From Mayfieldus sp963781495 (GTDB taxonomy: Bacteria; Actinomycetota; Thermoleophilia; Solirubrobacterales; 70-9): DNA of 64,000 nucleotides. Below, piece after piece: positions 26,586-35,294 of this stretch. Made by a program: the position numbers and the translations under genes. The notes beneath the pieces were generated by a model. That model did not search any database, was not told the origin of the DNA, and saw only the letters and a program-made list of their open reading frames with translations. Where the stretch lies: the NCBI GenBank assembly GCA_963781495.1, contig CAWAFX010000004.1, positions 1 through 64,000 of the forward strand. The letters run 5' to 3'. Each line of letters opens with the position of its first letter. Position 1 is the stretch's first letter.

Positions 26586-27992
26586 ATCGAAGCAGGCTCG
26601 GACAGCTCGATCCCCCGCTCCACCTGGCTCAGCCTGCTGGCACTTGGCCTCGCGGTGCTCGTGCTCGCCAACGACTTCTCGGCGATCAACGTGGCGCTGC
26701 CGGTGATGGAGAAGGACTTCCACACCAACATCAACACCCTGCAGTGGGTGATCAACGCCTACGCGCTGACCTTCGGCGTCCTGATCGTCACCGGCGGCCG
26801 CCTCGCCGACCTCTTCGGCCGCCGCGAGGCCTTCTTCGTCGGCGCGGCGATCTTCGCCTCGATGTCGGCCCTCGGAGGCGCCGCCCAGACCGAGACCTGG
26901 CTGATCGCGACCCGGGTCGTCATGGGCGTCGGCGGGGCGCTGATGTGGCCCGCGATCCTCGGCATGACCTTCGCCGCCCTGCCCGCGGACAAGGCCGGCC
27001 TGGCAGGCGGGCTGATCCTCGGTGCAGCCGGAATCGGAAACGCGATCGGGCCGCTGCTCGGCGGCACGCTCACCGACCTGCTGAGCTGGCGCTGGATCTT
27101 CTTCTTCAACGTCCCGGTGACGATCTTCGCGGTCATCGTCACCTACCTCACCGTCCACCAGCCCAAGCCCGAGGTCGAGGACACGCGGGTCGACTACTGG
27201 GGGATCTCGACCCTCTCCACCGGCCTGGTGGCGCTTCTGGTCGCCCTCGACCAGGTCGACGACTGGGGCTGGGGCGACCCGAAGATCGTCGGCCTGCTGG
27301 CGATCGCCGCGGTGCTGGTCGCCGCCTTCGCCTTCATCGAGCGCGGCGCGGGCATGCATGCGCTGGTCCCGCGCGACGTGATGCGCAATCGCAGCTTCAC
27401 CGCCTCCTGCATCGCGATCCTGCTGATGTCGGCGACCTTCTTCGCGGCCCTGCTCTACCTGCCGCAGTTCATGCAGAAGGAGCTCGGCTACTCGCCGCTG
27501 AAGGCCGGCGCCGGGATGCTTCCCTTTCTCGCCACCTTCGCGACCGTCTCCTTCATCGCCGGGCCGCTCTACAACCGCATCGGAGCGAAGCCGATCGTCT
27601 CCGTCGGCGCCGCCTGCATCACCGCCGGGCCGCTGCTCTTCTCACAGCTCGACTCCGGCTCGACCTACACGGCCCTGGTGCCGGGCATGATCCTGCTCGG
27701 GATCGGGATCGGGCTCTTCTACTCGACCGCCACCACGGCCGGCGTGACCTCGGTCGACGAGTCGCGGACCAGCCTCGCGGGCGGGATCATCTACATGTTC
27801 CAGATCGCCGGCGGCTCAATCGGCCTCGGTCTCACCACCACCGTCTTCTCTTCGGCCGACACCTTCGTCGACGGGCTGCAGTCGGCGTTCCTGCTCGACG
27901 GCCTGCTCGCCCTCGGCGGTTTCGTGATCACGGTGCTGTTCGTCGGCGGGACCGTGCGCCTGCGGCGCACCGCCACCGCCACCGCGGACTAG
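26586..27992 (+). CDS. MFS drug exporter, DHA2 (14-TMS) type
   Basis: This proton-driven multidrug efflux permease has 468 aa if it starts at 26586. Visible are NVALPVMEKDF after helix 1, the loop 2-3 motif GGRLADLFGRREAF, motif C-like GNAIGPLLGGTLTD, and repeated hydrophobic helices to the end. The first conventional starts (GTG 26655, 26661) would cut the first helix in half. The frame extends upstream to a stop at 26574 with no ATG, GTG or TTG. A TAGGCT box lies 6 nt before ATC 26586 in frame, so a rare ATC start on a leaderless mRNA is my best reading. It is flanked by two RTX-like genes. Confidence 0.88.
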   Translation: MEAGSDSSIPRSTWLSLLALGLAVLVLANDFSAINVALPVMEKDFHTNINTLQWVINAYALTFGVLIVTGGRLADLFGRREAFFVGAAIFASMSALGGAAQTETWLIATRVVMGVGGALMWPAILGMTFAALPADKAGLAGGLILGAAGIGNAIGPLLGGTLTDLLSWRWIFFFNVPVTIFAVIVTYLTVHQPKPEVEDTRVDYWGISTLSTGLVALLVALDQVDDWGWGDPKIVGLLAIAAVLVAAFAFIERGAGMHALVPRDVMRNRSFTASCIAILLMSATFFAALLYLPQFMQKELGYSPLKAGAGMLPFLATFATVSFIAGPLYNRIGAKPIVSVGAACITAGPLLFSQLDSGSTYTALVPGMILLGIGIGLFYSTATTAGVTSVDESRTSLAGGIIYMFQIAGGSIGLGLTTTVFSSADTFVDGLQSAFLLDGLLALGGFVITVLFVGGTVRLRRTATATAD

Positions 27993-28001
27993 CGGCTGCA
28001 G

Positions 28002-28655
28002 CTACTTCTTCTCGACGTCGCGGCCGCCGCCGCCGCGCAGGGTGTCCTTGCCGGGACCGCCGTTGAGCAGGTCCCTCCCGGGGCCGCCGCGCAGGACGTC
28101 ATTGCCCTTCTGGCCGCGCAGGGTGTCCTTGCCCTTGCCGCCATTGGCGACGTCGGAGCCGGAACCGCCGTCGAGCGTGTCCTTCCCGTTGCCGCCGAAG
28201 AGACGATCGGATCCGTCTCCGCCCAGCAGCGTGTCGGACCCGCTGCCGCCGCGCAGGTTGTCGGAGCCCTTGCCGCCGCTGATAGTGACCGGCACCAGCA
28301 CCGAGGGGCCGACGCTGAAGTGGTCGCGGCCGCCGCCGAGGGCCGCGGTGAAGGATCCGAACTGGGACTTCGGGCAGTGGATCTGGAAGGTCGAGATCTG
28401 GCTGCAGGGCGCGGGCGGCGGGTTGATCGGCCGGGTCGAGGTGACGACGTACTGGGTCTGGGTCCCGTCGAGGCCGATCGAGATCTCGTCTCCCTGCGGC
28501 GAGCCCTGGACGCCGAGCTGCAGCGCCGATGCCCGGGCGCCCTGGACCGATGCCCCGGTGCCGACCGTCACCGCCGGCCCGGAGCCGGCCGCGGGCGAGA
28601 CCGCGAGCAGCGCCGCCGCGAGGGCGGCGGCGAGGATGGCGGTTCCCTGCTTCAT
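28002..28655 (-). CDS. Secreted RTX-like calcium-binding repeat protein
   Basis: This 217-aa protein has a signal peptide (ILAAALAAALLAVSPAAG). A central domain has one CSQ...CPK pair. About nine tandem RTX nonapeptides occupy residues 125-217 (GGKGSDNLRGG, GSGSDTLLGG, DGSDRLFGG, NGKDTLDGG and similar). It is similar in plan to the protein at 25832-26467. ATG 28655 follows TAATCT at 7 nt, a leaderless arrangement. The role is probably extracellular or wall-associated; no type I secretion genes are nearby. Confidence 0.85.
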   Translation of the reverse strand: MKQGTAILAAALAAALLAVSPAAGSGPAVTVGTGASVQGARASALQLGVQGSPQGDEISIGLDGTQTQYVVTSTRPINPPPAPCSQISTFQIHCPKSQFGSFTAALGGGRDHFSVGPSVLVPVTISGGKGSDNLRGGSGSDTLLGGDGSDRLFGGNGKDTLDGGSGSDVANGGKGKDTLRGQKGNDVLRGGPGRDLLNGGPGKDTLRGGGGRDVEKK

Positions 28656-28662
28656 GGGCGCG

Positions 28663-28668
28663 AGATTA
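28663..28668 (-). promoter_or_regulatory. -10 box of the second RTX-like gene (TAATCT)
   Basis: TAATCT lies 7 nt upstream of ATG 28655. Confidence 0.5.
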
Positions 28669-28695
28669 AACACCGGCGGCCGGGCGGCGATGCGG

Positions 28696-29727
28696 TCAGG
28701 GAACGAGGACGACCTTGCCGACGTTGCGGCGCTCGGCGATGTAGCGGTGGGCGTCGGCGGCGCGATCGAACGGGAAGGCCTCGGCGACGACGGGATTGAG
28801 GTCGCCCTTTTCAAGCTGTGGCTGGAGCGGCTCGAGGACCCTGTCCAGGCCACCCTCCTCGTCCTGCCAGTGCAGCATGTTGAGACCGAACACGCCCTTG
28901 TTCTCGTTCAACACCCCGAGGCTCTTCCACCACGGCATATTCGAGACCGGCGCCCTCAGCGCCCCCCGCAGTGCCGTGAGGAGATTTCGCGTGTCGCCGG
29001 ACTGCAACTCGCTGGCCCCGTACATGATCAACCGACCTCCTGGCCGCAACAGCTCGTAGTCCTTCTTGAAGCTCGTCGGGCCGATCGCGTCGAAGGCCAC
29101 GTCGATGCCCTCGCCGCCGGTGATCCTCCTGACTTCCTCGGCGAAGTCGAGGTTGCGGTAGTCGATCGGGTGGTCGACGCCCTGCTCGCGGATCGCCTCG
29201 TGCTTTGAGGCCGAGGCGGTGCCAAAGATCTCCGCCCCGCACAGCTTCGCGATCTGGGTCGCGGCGATCCCGACGCCACCGGCGGCGGCGTGGATCAGCA
29301 CCCGCTCGCTCTTCTTGAGCCCGCCCATGACGACCAGGCCCGCCTGCGCTGTCGAGTAGTTGACCGGAAAGGCAGCGCCCTGCTCGAAGGAGAGCTTCTT
29401 CGGCAGCGCGAAGGCCTGGTCGGCTGCGACCGTGACCAGCTCGGCTTGGCAGTTGAAGCGGGCGCCCCCCAGGACTCGGTCGCCGATCTTGTGATCCTCC
29501 ACGCCCTCTCCCACCGATTCGATCTCGCCGGCTACCTCGTAGCCGACCACGCAGGGCGGCTTCGGGGCGTCGGGGTAAAGCCCGGTGCGCGCCATCGTGT
29601 CGGCGAAGTTGATCCCCGCCGCCTTGACGGCGATCCGCACCTCTCCAGGGCCGACCGGCGGGTCGGGCATCTCGCGCACCTCGAGGACGTCGGGTCCGCC
29701 GTGCTTGCTGATCACGACCGCACGCAT
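28696..29727 (-). CDS. Zinc-independent alcohol dehydrogenase/quinone oxidoreductase (MDR family)
   Basis: This 343-aa medium-chain reductase has the quinone reductase-like N-terminus (GGPDVLEVREMPDPPVGPGEV), AGINFADTMARTG and the NADP-binding HAAAGGVGIAATQIAK. No structural-zinc cysteine cluster is seen. The insert MPWWKSLGVLNENKGVFG resembles VAT-1-type members. It probably reduces quinones or enones with NADPH; the substrate is unknown. TAGAGT 8 nt before the ATG gives it its own promoter, although serA lies upstream in the same direction. Confidence 0.92.
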   Translation of the reverse strand: MRAVVISKHGGPDVLEVREMPDPPVGPGEVRIAVKAAGINFADTMARTGLYPDAPKPPCVVGYEVAGEIESVGEGVEDHKIGDRVLGGARFNCQAELVTVAADQAFALPKKLSFEQGAAFPVNYSTAQAGLVVMGGLKKSERVLIHAAAGGVGIAATQIAKLCGAEIFGTASASKHEAIREQGVDHPIDYRNLDFAEEVRRITGGEGIDVAFDAIGPTSFKKDYELLRPGGRLIMYGASELQSGDTRNLLTALRGALRAPVSNMPWWKSLGVLNENKGVFGLNMLHWQDEEGGLDRVLEPLQPQLEKGDLNPVVAEAFPFDRAADAHRYIAERRNVGKVVLVP

Positions 29728-29735
29728 CGCCGCGG

Positions 29736-29741
29736 ACTCTA
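29736..29741 (-). promoter_or_regulatory. -10 box of the MDR oxidoreductase (TAGAGT)
   Basis: TAGAGT lies 8 nt before ATG 29727. Confidence 0.5.
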
Positions 29742-29770
29742 TTGACGCCCGGGTCTTCCGGCTGGTCTGC

Positions 29771-31363
29771 CTAGACGTCGACGGCGCGGCCGGCGAAGAA
29801 GCCGTCGATATCGAGGATCTTGTCGATCGTCGACTGCTGGACCGGCGCGTCGGTCGTCAGCGCCATCACCGCGCGGTCCCCCGCGGCTCCGACTGCGGCG
29901 GAGATGATGTTCACGCCCTCCTCGCCGAAGCGGGTCCCGACCCTGCCGATCATCCCCGGCTGGTCGCTGTAGCGAAAGACGGCCAGATGATCGCCAAAGG
30001 GCAGATAGAAGCCCTCGCCCCAGACCGAGACCAGATAGGGCTCGTTGCGGGGGCCGACGCCGGTCCCGGCAACCTCGACGGCGTCGCCGCCTGATTCCAG
30101 CCGCACCCGGACCAGCTCGGTGAAGTCCTCGGAGACCGAGTCGCGCTGCTCGACCAGCTCGATCCCGCGCTCCTCGGCCATATGCGGCGCGTTGACGAGA
30201 TTGACCGGCTCCTCGGTATGGCCGGAGAGGATCCCGACCAGGACGGCGATCCCGAGCAGACGCGTGTCGTACTCGGCGATCCGGCCCCGGAACTCGGCCA
30301 CCACGCGGTCGATCGAGCCGTTGCCGAGGCCTTGGGCGAGGCGGCCGAGCTTCTCGCACAGCGGCACGAAGGGCGCCAGTGCCTCCATCTCCTCCGGGCG
30401 CACCGCGGCGATGTTGACCGCGTTGGTGACGACGCCGCCGGTCAGCGCCGCCGTGACCTGCTCGGCGGTCACCTGGCCGGCGCGGTCCTGCGCCTCGGCG
30501 GTCGAGGCACCGAGGTGCGGGGTGACGACGACGTCAGGGCGCTGGAAGATCGGATGCTCGGTGAATGGCTCGGAGGGAAAGACATCCAGCGCCGCGCCGC
30601 CGACCTTGCCCGACTCCAGGCCCTCCAAGAGGGCGTCGAGGTCGATCAGCTCACCGCGGGCGGCGTTGACGATCCGGACTCCGTCGCGCATCGCGGCGAT
30701 CGCCTCGGCGTCGACCCAGTTCACGGTCTCCGGCGTCTTCGGCAGGTGCAGGGTGATCACGTCGGCGCGCCCGTAGAGCTCCGCCGTGTCGGTGACGCCT
30801 TCGACCCCGAGCTCGCGGAAGCGCTCGGCGGAGACGAACTTGTCGAAGGCGACGACGTTCATCTCGAACGACTGCGCCCGCTTGGCGACCAGCTGGCCGA
30901 TACGGCCGAAGCCGAGCACGCCGAGGGTCTTGCCGTAGAGCTCGGAGCCGCCGAAGCGCGAGCGCTCCCACTGGCCCCCGGTCAGCGACCCGTGCGCCTG
31001 CGGCACGTTGCGAAGCAGCGCCAGGATCAGCGCCATCGTGTGCTCGGCGGCGGCGACCGAGTTGGACTCGGGCGCGTTGGCGACGATGATCCCGCGCCTG
31101 GTCGCGGCGGCGATGTCGACGTTGTCGACGCCGGTGCCGGCGCGCCCGATCACCTTCAGGCGGCTCCCCCGCTCGATCAGCTCGGCGGTCATCTTGGTCG
31201 CCGAGCGGATCAGGATCGCGTCGTAGTCGCCGATCCGCTGCTCGAGCTCGCCATCGGCCATCTCGAGGCCGAGGTCGACCTCGAAGTTCTGGCGCAGCAG
31301 CTCGACGCCGGAATCGGCGATCTTCTCCTTGACCAGGACTCGTGGCTTCTCTGCGGCTGCCAC
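29771..31363 (-). CDS. serA: D-3-phosphoglycerate dehydrogenase
   Basis: This enzyme oxidises 3-phosphoglycerate to phosphohydroxypyruvate, the first step of serine synthesis. At 530 aa it is the long form: substrate domain, NAD domain with VLGFGRIGQLVAKRAQ, catalytic Arg in NAARGELID, Glu in FPSEPF and His in VTPHLGAST. An intervening ASB domain (about 320-450) and a C-terminal ACT domain (FRYSDQPGMIGRVGTRFGEEG) mediate serine feedback. Its GTG start shares a base with the TAG stop of the upstream aminotransferase (TAGTG). Confidence 0.97.
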   Translation of the reverse strand: MAAAEKPRVLVKEKIADSGVELLRQNFEVDLGLEMADGELEQRIGDYDAILIRSATKMTAELIERGSRLKVIGRAGTGVDNVDIAAATRRGIIVANAPESNSVAAAEHTMALILALLRNVPQAHGSLTGGQWERSRFGGSELYGKTLGVLGFGRIGQLVAKRAQSFEMNVVAFDKFVSAERFRELGVEGVTDTAELYGRADVITLHLPKTPETVNWVDAEAIAAMRDGVRIVNAARGELIDLDALLEGLESGKVGGAALDVFPSEPFTEHPIFQRPDVVVTPHLGASTAEAQDRAGQVTAEQVTAALTGGVVTNAVNIAAVRPEEMEALAPFVPLCEKLGRLAQGLGNGSIDRVVAEFRGRIAEYDTRLLGIAVLVGILSGHTEEPVNLVNAPHMAEERGIELVEQRDSVSEDFTELVRVRLESGGDAVEVAGTGVGPRNEPYLVSVWGEGFYLPFGDHLAVFRYSDQPGMIGRVGTRFGEEGVNIISAAVGAAGDRAVMALTTDAPVQQSTIDKILDIDGFFAGRAVDV

Positions 31364-32553
31364 TAGCTGACCGGCTGCGGGGCGACGCCGGCCTCGGCGA
31401 ATACGCGTTCGGCAGCACCCGCCGCCGCACCGGGGTCAGCGTCGTGGCCGAGCTCGCGCAGCGCCATCTCCAGCCCGGTCAGGGCGACGACGATGTCGAA
31501 GGCGCCGTAATAGCCGCAGTGGGCGACGCGGACGATCTTGCCCTTCAGATGCCCCTGCCCGCCGGCGACCGTGATCCCGAAGCGGTCGCGCATCAGCTTC
31601 GGGACCGCCGCTCCGTCGATCGATTCGGGCATGCTCGCCACCGTGACCACGTTGGCGTCCGGGTCGTCGGGGCCGAAGCGCTCGAGGCCGATCGCCTCGA
31701 TCCCGGCGCGGGCGGCGCGGGCGAGGATCGCGTGGCGCGCGAAGACCGCATCCAGCCCTTCCTCGAAGATCAGGTCCAGGGCGACGTCCAGCGCCCGCCA
31801 GAGCGTCACCACCGGCGTGAAGGGGCTGTTCGCGGGCTGTTCGCGCTGGCCCTTTGCCGTCTTGGCCCAGTCGAAGTAGTAGCGGCGGCCCGGATTCTCG
31901 GCCGCGGCTGCGAGCGCGCGCTCGGAGACCGAGGCGAAGGCAAGCCCCGGCGGGCACATCAGCGACTTCTGCGAACCGCAGACGACGACGTCGACGCCCC
32001 ACTCGTCCTGCGGCAGGTCGACCGCTCCGAGGCCGGAGATCGCATCGACGGCGAGGATCGTGTCGTGCTCGCGGGCGACCTCGGCCAGCGCCCGGACGTC
32101 GTTGAGGACCCCGGTCGAGGTCTCCGACTGGGTGCTGAACAGCGCCCTCGGCGGCCGGTCGAGCGCGGCCAGCGCCTCGCCGACCCGCTCGGGATCGACC
32201 TTCTCGCCCCACTCGAACTCCAGATGCGTGGTCTCGGCGCCGAAGGCGTTGCAGAGCTCGGCCCAGCGCTGCCCGAACTTGCCGGCCGAGGCGACGACGG
32301 CCGGCTCGCCGGGGACGACCAGGTTGGCGACGGCGGACTCCATCGCCCCCGAGCCCGAGGCGGAGAACGAAAGGACGTCGTTGGAGGTCCGAAACACCTT
32401 CGGCAGCCGCTCCAGCGCCCGCTCGTAGAGCTCGACGAAAGCCGGTGCCCGGTGGTAGGTGATCGGCTCGGCCATCACCTGCGACACACGCGGCGGCAGC
32501 GGGGTTGGGCCGGCGGTCATCAGGTATTGCTTGTTGAAGATTCCTTCGGGCAT
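31363..32553 (-). CDS. Class V aminotransferase (serine-pyruvate/alanine-glyoxylate type), likely phosphoserine branch
   Basis: This 396-aa PLP enzyme has the N-terminal MTAGPTPLPPRV segment, SGSGAMESAVANL, AVDAISGLGA and the Schiff-base Lys in CGSQKSLMCPPGLA. The family includes serine:glyoxylate and phosphoserine aminotransferase-like enzymes. Overlapping serA by one base in a two-gene operon, it most likely converts phosphohydroxypyruvate to phosphoserine, the SerC role. That is inference from context; alanine:glyoxylate or aspartate activity cannot be excluded. TAACCT (32577-32582) may be its -10 box. Confidence 0.88.
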   Translation of the reverse strand: MPEGIFNKQYLMTAGPTPLPPRVSQVMAEPITYHRAPAFVELYERALERLPKVFRTSNDVLSFSASGSGAMESAVANLVVPGEPAVVASAGKFGQRWAELCNAFGAETTHLEFEWGEKVDPERVGEALAALDRPPRALFSTQSETSTGVLNDVRALAEVAREHDTILAVDAISGLGAVDLPQDEWGVDVVVCGSQKSLMCPPGLAFASVSERALAAAAENPGRRYYFDWAKTAKGQREQPANSPFTPVVTLWRALDVALDLIFEEGLDAVFARHAILARAARAGIEAIGLERFGPDDPDANVVTVASMPESIDGAAVPKLMRDRFGITVAGGQGHLKGKIVRVAHCGYYGAFDIVVALTGLEMALRELGHDADPGAAAGAAERVFAEAGVAPQPVS

Positions 32554-32576
32554 CGGGTCCGGGTGCGGGAGTTCAC

Positions 32577-32582
32577 AGGTTA
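32577..32582 (-). promoter_or_regulatory. Candidate -10 box for the aminotransferase-serA operon (TAACCT)
   Basis: TAACCT lies 23 nt upstream of the ATG at 32553, giving a short leader. Confidence 0.3.
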
Positions 32583-32736
32583 TTGGTCGCCGTGGCCGGG
32601 TTATCGGCGGGCTATCCGTCCAACGGGACCAGTGGCGTCGGAGGGGGCGACTACCCTGCGCACGCGCTGGGTGGCCCGACCTCTACCCTGCGCACCGCCC
32701 GTAGGAAAAGCTTGTCCAACCGAATCGAGGACTCCG

Positions 32737-33417
32737 ATGTATCCAGTTACTTACGAGGCCGAAAACCCGGGAGACGGCCGCAACCGGCTCACCACCTTCT
32801 TCCGCTACATCGTCGCCATTCCCTGGCTGATCGTCGGCGGCATCTACGGCTTCGTCGCCACGATCGCGGTGATCGCCGCCTGGTTCGCCCTCGTCTTCAC
32901 CGGCAAGTACCCGCCGGGGATCTACGACTTCGTCGCCGGCTACGTGCGCTTCAACGCCCGCGCCAACGCCTTCCTCTACCTCGCCACCGACGAGTGGCCC
33001 CCGTTCAACGGCGAAGAGAACCCCTCCTACCCGGTGCGGCTCGGCATCCCAGCGCCCAAGCCCGAGTACAGCCGCCTCAAGGCGGGCCTGCGGCTGATCG
33101 TCGGAATCCCGGTGATCCTGCTCGCCTACGTGCAGTCGCTGATCGCGGTCGTGATCTCATTCATCGCCTGGTTCGCGATCCTCTTCACCGGCCGTCTCTC
33201 GGAGGGCCTGTTCGACCCGCTGCGTTCGGCACTCGCCTACCTGGCCCGCGCCACCGCCTACTTCGGCCTTCTGACCGAGGACTACCCGCCCTTCTCGCTC
33301 GAGCAGGGCGCTGGAGCCGGCGGCGCGCTCGAGCAGGGCGCTGGAGCCGACGTCGCCCAGCAGGCGCCGGCACCCACGGCACCGCCGCCCCCGCCCGATC
33401 CCGGCACCCGACGCTAG
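32737..33417 (+). CDS. DUF4389 membrane protein, copy 1
   Basis: This 226-aa protein has two similar halves. Each has a membrane-embedded segment (IPWLIVGGIYGFVATIAVIA, then GIPVILLAYVQSLIAVVISF) followed by a WFA(L/I)(V/L)FTG turn and a YPPF-type motif. The fold matches DUF4389 proteins of unknown function. The C-terminus contains a decapeptide duplicated in tandem (LEQGAGA twice) and a Pro-rich tail. ATG 32737 follows AGGACTCCG. The adjacent gene is a paralogue. The 184 nt upstream contain two CTACCCTGCGCAC direct repeats, whose TACCCT could be -10 boxes. Confidence 0.85.
   Translation: MYPVTYEAENPGDGRNRLTTFFRYIVAIPWLIVGGIYGFVATIAVIAAWFALVFTGKYPPGIYDFVAGYVRFNARANAFLYLATDEWPPFNGEENPSYPVRLGIPAPKPEYSRLKAGLRLIVGIPVILLAYVQSLIAVVISFIAWFAILFTGRLSEGLFDPLRSALAYLARATAYFGLLTEDYPPFSLEQGAGAGGALEQGAGADVAQQAPAPTAPPPPPDPGTRR
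33298..33349 (+). repeat. In-frame tandem duplication (30-nt period)
   Basis: The 22-nt block ctcgagcagggcgctggagccg occurs identically at 33298-33319 and 33328-33349, giving two copies of LEQGAGA ten residues apart in the DUF4389 tail. Confidence 0.85.
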
Positions 33418-33450
33418 AACGCATCCCGAACCCGACGACCGGAGGATTCG

Positions 33451-34083
33451 ATGTATCCGATCAGCTACGAGGCCGACTACGTTCGCGAGCGCAACCGCCT
33501 GACGACCTTCTTCAGGCTGATCCTCGCGATCCCCTGGCTCATCGTCGCCTACATCTACGAGATCGTCGCCCTGATCGTCGTCGTGATCGCCTGGTTCGCC
33601 CTCGTGATTCTCGGCCGCTATCCGGAGTGGGCCTACAACTTCAACTCCGGAGCCCTGCGCTACTTCACCCGCTTCTTCGCCTGGGCGTACCTGCAGACCG
33701 ACGTCTTCCCGCCCTTCGGAATCGGCCCTGATCCCACCTATCCGGTGCGGCTCAACGTCGCCGACCGGGCGGAGAGGCAGAGCCGCCTGAAAGCGCTGTT
33801 CCGGATCATCCTCGTCATCCCGCTGCTCATCGTCCAGTACGCGATCAACTTCATCCACATCGGTGCCGCGGTCGTCGCCTGGCTGACGATCGTCTTCCGC
33901 GGCTACCAGCCGGCCGGGATCCACAACGCGCTCGCCTTCTGCAACGGCTGGCACGCCCGCGCCTTCGGCTACATGCTGCTGCTGCGCGACGAGTACCCGC
34001 CGGTCGGCGACGAGCCGGTCCAGGTCGGCGACGTGCGGCCGTCCGGCCCGGCCGCGATGGGCGGGTCGGCCGCGAGCGGATGA
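33451..34083 (+). CDS. DUF4389 membrane protein, copy 2
   Basis: This 210-aa protein is a paralogue of the preceding gene with the same opening (MYPISYEADY against MYPVTYEAEN). It also has the paired membrane segments (IPWLIVAYIYEIVALIVVVI; IPLLIVQYAINFIHIGAAVV) and FPPFG/YPPVG motifs, but lacks the repeated LEQGAGA tail. GGAGG lies 6 nt before ATG 33451. It overlaps the next cupin gene by 4 nt (ATGA). Function unknown; the tandem pair might form a hetero-oligomer. Confidence 0.85.
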   Translation: MYPISYEADYVRERNRLTTFFRLILAIPWLIVAYIYEIVALIVVVIAWFALVILGRYPEWAYNFNSGALRYFTRFFAWAYLQTDVFPPFGIGPDPTYPVRLNVADRAERQSRLKALFRIILVIPLLIVQYAINFIHIGAAVVAWLTIVFRGYQPAGIHNALAFCNGWHARAFGYMLLLRDEYPPVGDEPVQVGDVRPSGPAAMGGSAASG

Positions 34084-34511
34084 GCGAGGCCCGCGACAGA
34101 GCCGTCGCCGGCGACGGCTACGCGGTCGCCCACCTCGACGAGCTCGGAGACGGCCCCGGCTTCCGCAAGGTCCGCAAGGCGCTCGGAGTCGAGGCGTTCG
34201 GAGTCAACGGGATCGTCCTGCCTCCTTCCTTCGAGACCGGGCGCCACTACCACGACGAGCAGCAGGAGCTCTACTTCGTGCACAGCGGCCGAGTCGAGTT
34301 CACGTTCGGAGACGACTCGACCGAGGAGCTGGGGCCTGGCGGGCTTGCCCGGGTTGACGCGGGGACGGTGCGGAAGGTCCGCAATCTCAGCGACTCCGAT
34401 GACGCCGTCTACCTGGTCGTCGGAGGCAAGGGAGGCTACGTCGGCCGCGACGGTCGGCTCCCTGACGGCGAGACCGGCGGCACGATGCCGGGCCGCTCCG
34501 GCGACAGCTAG
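34080..34511 (+). CDS. Cupin-domain protein
   Basis: This 143-aa single-domain cupin has metal-ligand-type motifs: HYHDEQQELYFVHSGRVEF provides the two His and Glu of cupin motif 1, and GPGGLARVDAGTVRKVRN is in the motif 2 position, where the usual His is not obvious. It overlaps the DUF4389 gene, so it is co-translated. It could be a small-molecule-binding or isomerase-like protein; no substrate can be named. Confidence 0.82.
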   Translation: MSEARDRAVAGDGYAVAHLDELGDGPGFRKVRKALGVEAFGVNGIVLPPSFETGRHYHDEQQELYFVHSGRVEFTFGDDSTEELGPGGLARVDAGTVRKVRNLSDSDDAVYLVVGGKGGYVGRDGRLPDGETGGTMPGRSGDS

Positions 34512-34535
34512 CGTGCAATCGGCATCATTGACGGG

Positions 34536-35294
34536 GTGAACCCCGCCCTTTCGGTGCGCGGCCTGACCAAGCGCTACGACGATGGCACGCTCGCGCTCGA
34601 CGCGCTCGACCTCGATGTGCCCGCCGGCAGCTTCTTCGGCCTGCTCGGCCCCAACGGCGCCGGCAAGACGACGCTGATCAGCGCCGTCTGCAACCTGATC
34701 CGCCCCAGCGGAGGCGAGATCGCAGTCTTCGGGCTGGCGGGTGACAGCCTCGAAGCACGCAGCATGATCGGGATCGCCGAACAGGAGCCGAACCTCGACC
34801 GCTTCCTGACCGTGCGCGAGACCCTGATCTACCACGGCGGCTACTACGGGATGGCGCGCGAGGCGGCCCGCGAGCGGGCCGAGCAGATGATTGACGTCTT
34901 CGACCTGCGCGCGAAGCGCGATGTCCGCGCCCCGAAGCTCTCCGGCGGTCAGCGGCGACGGCTGCTCCTCGCCCGGGCCCTGCTGCACGAGCCGCGCCTG
35001 GTGATCCTCGACGAGCCGACGGCGGGCGTCGACATCGAGCTGCGCCAGGAGCTGTGGCGCTACATCCGGCGCCTGCACGAGCAGGGCACAACGATCCTCC
35101 TGACCACGCACTATCTCGAGGAGGCCGAGACGCTGTGCGAGGAGATCGCCCTGATCAACGGCGGCCGGATCGTCGCCCGCGACAGCGCCCAGGGCCTGAA
35201 GCAGCGCTACGGCGTGCAGACGCTGGAGCAGGTCTATCTGAAGAGCGTGGCCAGCGGCCGTGCCCCCCAGCTCAGCGAGGAGGCACCTGTATGA
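34536..35294 (+). CDS. ABC transporter ATP-binding protein (ABC-2 exporter type)
   Basis: This 252-aa ATPase has Walker A GPNGAGKTT, a Q-loop in GIAEQEPNLDRF, signature LSGGQRRR, Walker B LVILDEPTAG and the H-loop TTHYLEE. The sequence style is that of DrrA/NodI-like exporters for drugs or lipids. It starts at GTG 34536 and overlaps the permease gene by 4 nt (ATGA), forming a minimal two-gene exporter. Confidence 0.95.
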   Translation: MNPALSVRGLTKRYDDGTLALDALDLDVPAGSFFGLLGPNGAGKTTLISAVCNLIRPSGGEIAVFGLAGDSLEARSMIGIAEQEPNLDRFLTVRETLIYHGGYYGMAREAARERAEQMIDVFDLRAKRDVRAPKLSGGQRRRLLLARALLHEPRLVILDEPTAGVDIELRQELWRYIRRLHEQGTTILLTTHYLEEAETLCEEIALINGGRIVARDSAQGLKQRYGVQTLEQVYLKSVASGRAPQLSEEAPV

